In this document: positions 59,723-64,000 of the stretch, in pieces
How the letters are laid out: each line of letters begins with the position of its first letter
How positions within the stretch are numbered: the first letter of the stretch is position 1
DNA from: Acorus gramineus
Taxonomy: Eukaryota > Streptophyta > Magnoliopsida > Acorales > Acoraceae
Length of the DNA: 64,000 nucleotides
Assembly: GCA_030737835.1 (NCBI GenBank)
Contig: JAUJYN010000028.1
Coordinates: 496,001-560,000, forward strand
Direction: 5' to 3'
Position numbers and translations under genes: made by a program
Notes under the pieces: model-generated
Databases searched by the model: none
Seen by the model: only the letters and a program-made list of their open reading frames with translations
What the model was told of the DNA's origin: nothing

Positions 59723-60587
59723 AGTATTTGTTTTTTTTAGTGGAAAAATTAATTAGAGGCCCATGTGATCACCACATTTTGTGAAGGTTAACCATTGTAG
59801 GGGTCAAAATCTAAGACTATGCTCTACGTTGTGGCGAACATTAACTATGCTCCACGTTGTGGCGAACAAGAACTCATCAGCGAGAGCTCATGACCTGGAT
59901 AGCATGACCTGGATAGCCTACTAAACGGGGATTAAATCCCAACAAAAAATATAATTTTAGGATCATCAATGCAGAGATCATAGAATCTCATGTAAATCTC
60001 ATATTATATATTGAACTTGGAACTATCCTTAACTAATTTTTCAATTTCCAAATCCTAGCAATATATATATTTGATTTGGGACCATCAATGATTAATCTCC
60101 CAAATCCCCACAATTTTTCAAATTCTAACAATATATATTTTAGATTTGAAACTATTAACAATTAATTATTAAATCCCAACAATATATGTCAAATTTGGAA
60201 ACATCATTAATTGATTTCTAATAATCCCAAACAAATATGTATATTTAATCAGGGATAATCAATAACTGATTATGCAAATATCTAAATATACATAGATTTG
60301 ATCACCTAATCAAGGATCTTCCCCCATCCATAAGATGGGAGGAGGATCCACCATTGATTCTTGAGTATCCACCAAAGTACTAAAAATAGAGAATCAGTTT
60401 CCCTTATTAAGTTATGTAAGAATGTTTTTGTTGTGTCTGTGTCATTTGGAGCGCTCTGTTTGAAAAATTTGGGTACATAAATTTTTTCTTAGAAGTTATG
60501 TATTCCCGATTTGGTATTTGGATTTGATTTTGTTAAAATCCAAGATGAAGAGGTTTAAATATGAGTTTACTATGAGATGTCCAGTTT
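59723..60587. other. AT-rich region with degenerate short repeats
   Basis: From about 59990 to 60250 a loose unit of 50-70 bp (AATATAT...GATTTG/AA-CCATCAAT) recurs about four times, each copy strongly diverged. No gene is seen. Confidence 0.4.
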
Positions 60588-63500
60588 TGAGTTAGCTTTT
60601 GTACAGAAGTGGAATTAGATCAACTGGATTCCTGTAGTAAAAGTTGTGGGTATTTTTCCAAGTATACCCCGGGGATGGAAATTCTGGCAGCAGCCCTGTT
60701 CCATGTTTAGCTCTAATTTCGGAATATCTGGAGGGATTATCTGATCTTGGCATAAACATGAAAGTTGTAGATAATCTTCTTAGCTTTCCAACGGACTTCG
60801 AATCGTGCAATTCGGAGCTATATCGAGGAAGTTATGGCTGTTCCAGTGAAGCTTGCGCAGAATTTCTAGTCAAAGGGCGACTAGGTCTTTTCTCCTTAGA
60901 TATTTGTGATAAATATCTCCCTCTCTCTCTCTCTTCCCCTCCCAAATCCCACGAAAACCTCTTTTTTTCTCTCTTTCTCTCCTTCAAAGCCCCCACCATG
61001 TGTTTGTTGAAAATCCTAAATGAGAAGGAGAAGGTGGAGGAGGAAGTGGTGGTGAATCTTGGTGTAGGTGTTGTTGTGTTGTTTGTTCCTCTCTCTCTCA
61101 AGCTCCCCTCATGATCCTTCCCCCCCCCCCTGTTTTTCACCCAAGGAGAAGGCTGAGGAGAGGTGGTGGTGGTGGTCTCGGTGGCGGCGTTTCGGTGCGT
61201 GAAGGGCCCCCGAACCTCCCCCTTTCGTTCCCCCTCCAAGGTGAGCTCCTCCCCTTCTTTTCTTGGTTTTCTTGGCTTAAGGGGTTGGTTGGGAGGTCAT
61301 GCATGCTAGGTAGATGGGTTAGGGTGTCTGTGAGGGGTTGGGAGGGTTAAAAGGGGGTTAGGGCAAAGTGGGCGCGCGTTGGGGGCTGTCTGCCCGCGGG
61401 CGCAGGCGAGTGCAGGCGGGCGCTGGCAGGCGCGCAGATGCGCGCGGGTGCAAGTGCGAGCGGGGGTGCGTGTGGGAATGCGCGCGCGCGGGCAGGGCGC
61501 CTGGGCATGCGCCTGGGCGCGGGGCTGGGGATCAGTGCGTGCGTGCGCCTGCTGGGGCGTGCGCGGGGGGCGCAGCGCGCGCGGGGGCGCGTGGGCCGGA
61601 CGCGCAGTGCGTGCGGGCGCGCGCGGGTAGGCACGCGGCAGTGCGCCGATGGTGCAGGGGTGCGTGCGTGCGTGCGCATTCGTGCGTGCGCGTGCGGGGG
61701 GCCATGCGTGTGGCTGCCTGAGGGTTCGGGTAGGTGTCGGGGCACTCGGACTCGCGTGCGTACGTGCGTGCTCGCATGCGTGCGAGCCCGTATGCATGCT
61801 TGTCCGAGTATTGGGTATTTCTAATGATTTCTTTGTGTAAATTGTGTTGTTTCTCACCAATTGGATGCCCCTACCTTGCAGATCTCGTCGGATGGGATGC
61901 GCGAGGTCCCGGGTCGTAAGGTGAGTGGTTTGATTCCAATCTCCCCCCTCTCTAGGGATGCGCTCGACCCGCGTAGACGCGCATCACGCATCGATGGGGC
62001 TCCCTAACTAAGATGTAGATGTTTTGCATGCTAGGGATATACATCCATGTATCGTGTATAGAGGCCCGTACATGCCTGGACACCATGTCCTGTACTTAAA
62101 AGCCTTGATCTATGCATGATCAATATGATGTATCCATGCCACCTTAGACTTTGTATGCTAGGGATATGCACCCTCATATTATGTATAGAGACCTGCACAT
62201 CCTGATACCATGTTTTCATGCTAGGAAAGCCTCGACCTACGCATGTTTCCCATTTAGTTTAATTTATTTAAATAAAATGTGAGCTTATGGTTATTAGCAT
62301 GCCTTAGAGAATATTATAACCTCGTTGTTATAATATGTGTCTCCCCGCATCTTAGTTATGCGCCCTAGAGGAATTCTAAAGAATTCATGACATTAGTAGA
62401 GTTGCAATCGGTGTCGGCGGATCCAAGTGGATCGTATCCGTGTGGGTAGGCTGTTTCTCTTCCCTTCGTTGGATCCGTGTAGGGACTCCTCAGTGTTAGA
62501 CAGGCCGTCCTGACAGAGGGCTCCCATCAGTAGGTACCTCCTGATTTTGTTTCGGACTGTGCTGAATCGTGGGAGTAGACCAGGCGAGCTACGGTGTGGA
62601 GGAGAGGCTATCGGTGGACCAAGGGTGATTAACAGCCTAGTCAGTCCCAAAAGACCATGTTACCCTGTGAGGGTGAGGGTGAGGGTGTGGTGGGTCGGCG
62701 ATGTAGCGACCCATTGGATTGTGTAGTTGTTGCCACTTAGAGGCTATGAATACTTTGAGGTTAATATGAGTGTGTTGGTTGCTGCTATGCATGTGTGTGA
62801 TATCTCGATAAACGAGTATCAAGAGTGGTTGTTCGAGTTGAGGAGATCGGGTTGTAGATACTACCCGGGAGAGGGTTAATGAATGATGTCGCGAGCGTGG
62901 AATCGTTCTCCCCTTCGTTGGATCCGTGTAGTGACATCCCCGGCGTTAGACAGGCTATCCTGACAGAGGGCTCCCATCAGTAGGTACCTCCTGATTGTGT
63001 TTCGGACTGTGCTGAATCGTGGGAGTATACCAGGTAAGCTACGGAGCGGGGAGAGGCTACCGGTGGACCAGGGGTGTAGAGCAGTCTAAGTCTCTCCCAA
63101 GTCCCAAAATGTCTCCTTTCAGGAGTGAGGGTGTGGATGAGGCGAAGACGCGTCGCCTCGTGACCCATTCGTTGTTCGACCGTTCCCATAGATGTTGGGT
63201 CCGGTCTCGTGATGGATGTTGAAGGACATCGATGGGCGATTATCTAGATGTAGATGATCCAGTAGTGTTGAGTAGACCAGTAAATCCGGGTCTCTTCGAC
63301 CGACGGTATGGTCTCTCCCCATAAGTCCCAAAAGACTCCCTCCGGGAGTGAGGGTGGGGGTGAGGTTGGTCGCGCCGCCGCGTGACCCAGTGATCCTTGG
63401 GATTCTACCCATGTTTTTCCTTGAAGAAGAGAATTGATTATGTATTGAACTGTAGAATGGTGATTGGTTTCCAGCCACTCACTGAGCTTGTAGCTCACCC

Positions 63501-63901
63501 CTCGCATACTGTTTCTTTTCAGGGGCAGTGTTGGGCTTGGAGCTGGGGCTTCTTGTGGCGCGGTCTTATGGGCGTGGAGCATTCTGCCGGCGGGTGGCGT
63601 GTGCGAGGCTATCAGCATTCCTAGAGTCATTTTATGCTTTGTAAATCGTGCATGTGGCACAGGTTGTATTTTCTTTGGTCTAGACTTGGCTTCTACAGGA
63701 CATTGATCGTGTATTCAAGTCTGTAATAATGTTTTTGATTTACAGACATTGTTATATATTATGCTTCCACTTTTCAGTCAGTTATCATTATCTTGCTTTG
63801 TCGCCTTGTGTATTGTTGTTGGTGTCCTTATTGACCTCAGGTATTGATAGCTGATATTATATTTTATTTTGTCGCGTCCTGGGGACGCCTGGGGCGTGAC
63901 A
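60588..63901 (+). mobile_element. Solo LTR of a second, diverged Ty3/Gypsy family (family B)
   Basis: About 3.3 kb, TGAGTTAGC to GGGGCGTGACA. The flanks AGTTT (60583-60587) and GTTTT (63902-63906) are an imperfect duplication, so the ends may be off by one base. No PBS follows. It shares with family A the donor-like GTGAGC (61241), a CpG-rich block (about 61370-61720), the acceptor-like CTTGCAG ending 61881, a 39-nt exon-like segment, GTGAGTGG at 61921, the G-run module, a second acceptor (TTTCTTTTCAG, 63522) and the terminal hairpin. U3 and promoter are unrelated by eye. Confidence 0.85.
62671..62694 (+). promoter_or_regulatory. G-run cluster in family B LTR
   Basis: GGGTGAGGGTGAGGG followed by TGTGGTGGG gives four GGG runs. 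The surrounding module (TCAGTCCCAA...GGCGATG..GCGACC) is the family B counterpart of the family A module and recurs, diverged, near 63120 and 63345. Confidence 0.6.
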
Positions 63902-64000
63902 GTTTTTTCACTAAATCCATTGTACAACATCAGCTGACTTGAGTGTCAGAGGTTTTTTTGCAGGTTACCCCCATTCCGTTTCAACAACGCTCGAGGAGGT
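63902..64000 (+). other. Host DNA right of the solo LTR, possible exon start
   Basis: TTTTTTTGCAG ends at 63963, and the last 37 bases are open in at least one frame (GYPHSVSTTLEE). It may be the start of an exon of a gene continuing beyond the window, with the solo LTR in its intron. Too short to identify. Confidence 0.2.

Overview
The window looks like nuclear DNA of a flowering plant, probably a woody eudicot. Nuclear-encoded plastid genes have GT-AG introns of up to several kb, and they lie in AT-rich DNA loaded with plant transposon families: Ty3/Gypsy chromovirus-like LTR elements, FAR1/OTU-type MULEs, plant L1-type LINEs and a Helitron. The species cannot be told from the sequence.

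Left part (1-28.1 kb): a nest of one LTR-retroelement family with LTRs of about 3.1-3.3 kb. Copies are a partial LTR at 1-1623 (minus), a solo LTR at 5868-10523 (plus, TSD TTATG) holding a truncated inverted LTR at 6831-8787, and a complete element at 13560-28095 (plus, TSD CACGC). The 5' LTR of the complete element holds an inverted solo LTR at 14062-17388 (TSD CGTTT). Three of these insertions cut coding sequences: a plant-mobile-domain (PMD) gene fragment (1624-2532), a FAR1-MULE-SWIM-OTU transposase gene (4545-12036, minus), and a small host gene of 128 codons (13271-28198). A 124-bp tandem array (about 2881-4090) lies between the convergent PMD and MULE genes.

Middle (28.2-34.3 kb): a 3.9-kb foldback element with arms of about 1.9 kb (28585-32474), then a non-autonomous Helitron (33029-34297) with textbook ends.

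Right part (34.4-60.5 kb): the gene-bearing segment. On the minus strand lies a nine-exon gene for a plastid J-protein with a ferredoxin-type Fe-S domain (DJC76-like, 339 aa, 34409-43630); intron 3 carries a 5'-truncated LINE. Head-to-head with it is a plus-strand three-exon gene for a Rho-N/SAP-domain plastid protein (RHON1/BP-73-like, about 254 aa, 54902-58814). A nearly full-length LINE (44904-51018, minus, TSD GGGATATGTTTTT) and a 2.1-kb MULE deletion derivative (51207-53316, TSD TTATGATTA) have expanded the space between them. A tRNA-Glu-like relic is at 59650-59722.

Right end (60.6-63.9 kb): a solo LTR of a second, diverged family whose leader keeps the same splice-site-like signals as the first family.

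Most unusual observations: (i) both LTR families carry two intron-like segments bounded by conserved splice-like signals, the first holding an extremely CpG-rich block; (ii) a perfect 25-nt palindrome in the LTR leader shows a compensatory double change in one copy; (iii) the retroelement family repeatedly landed in coding sequence or in its own LTRs, twice in inverted orientation.
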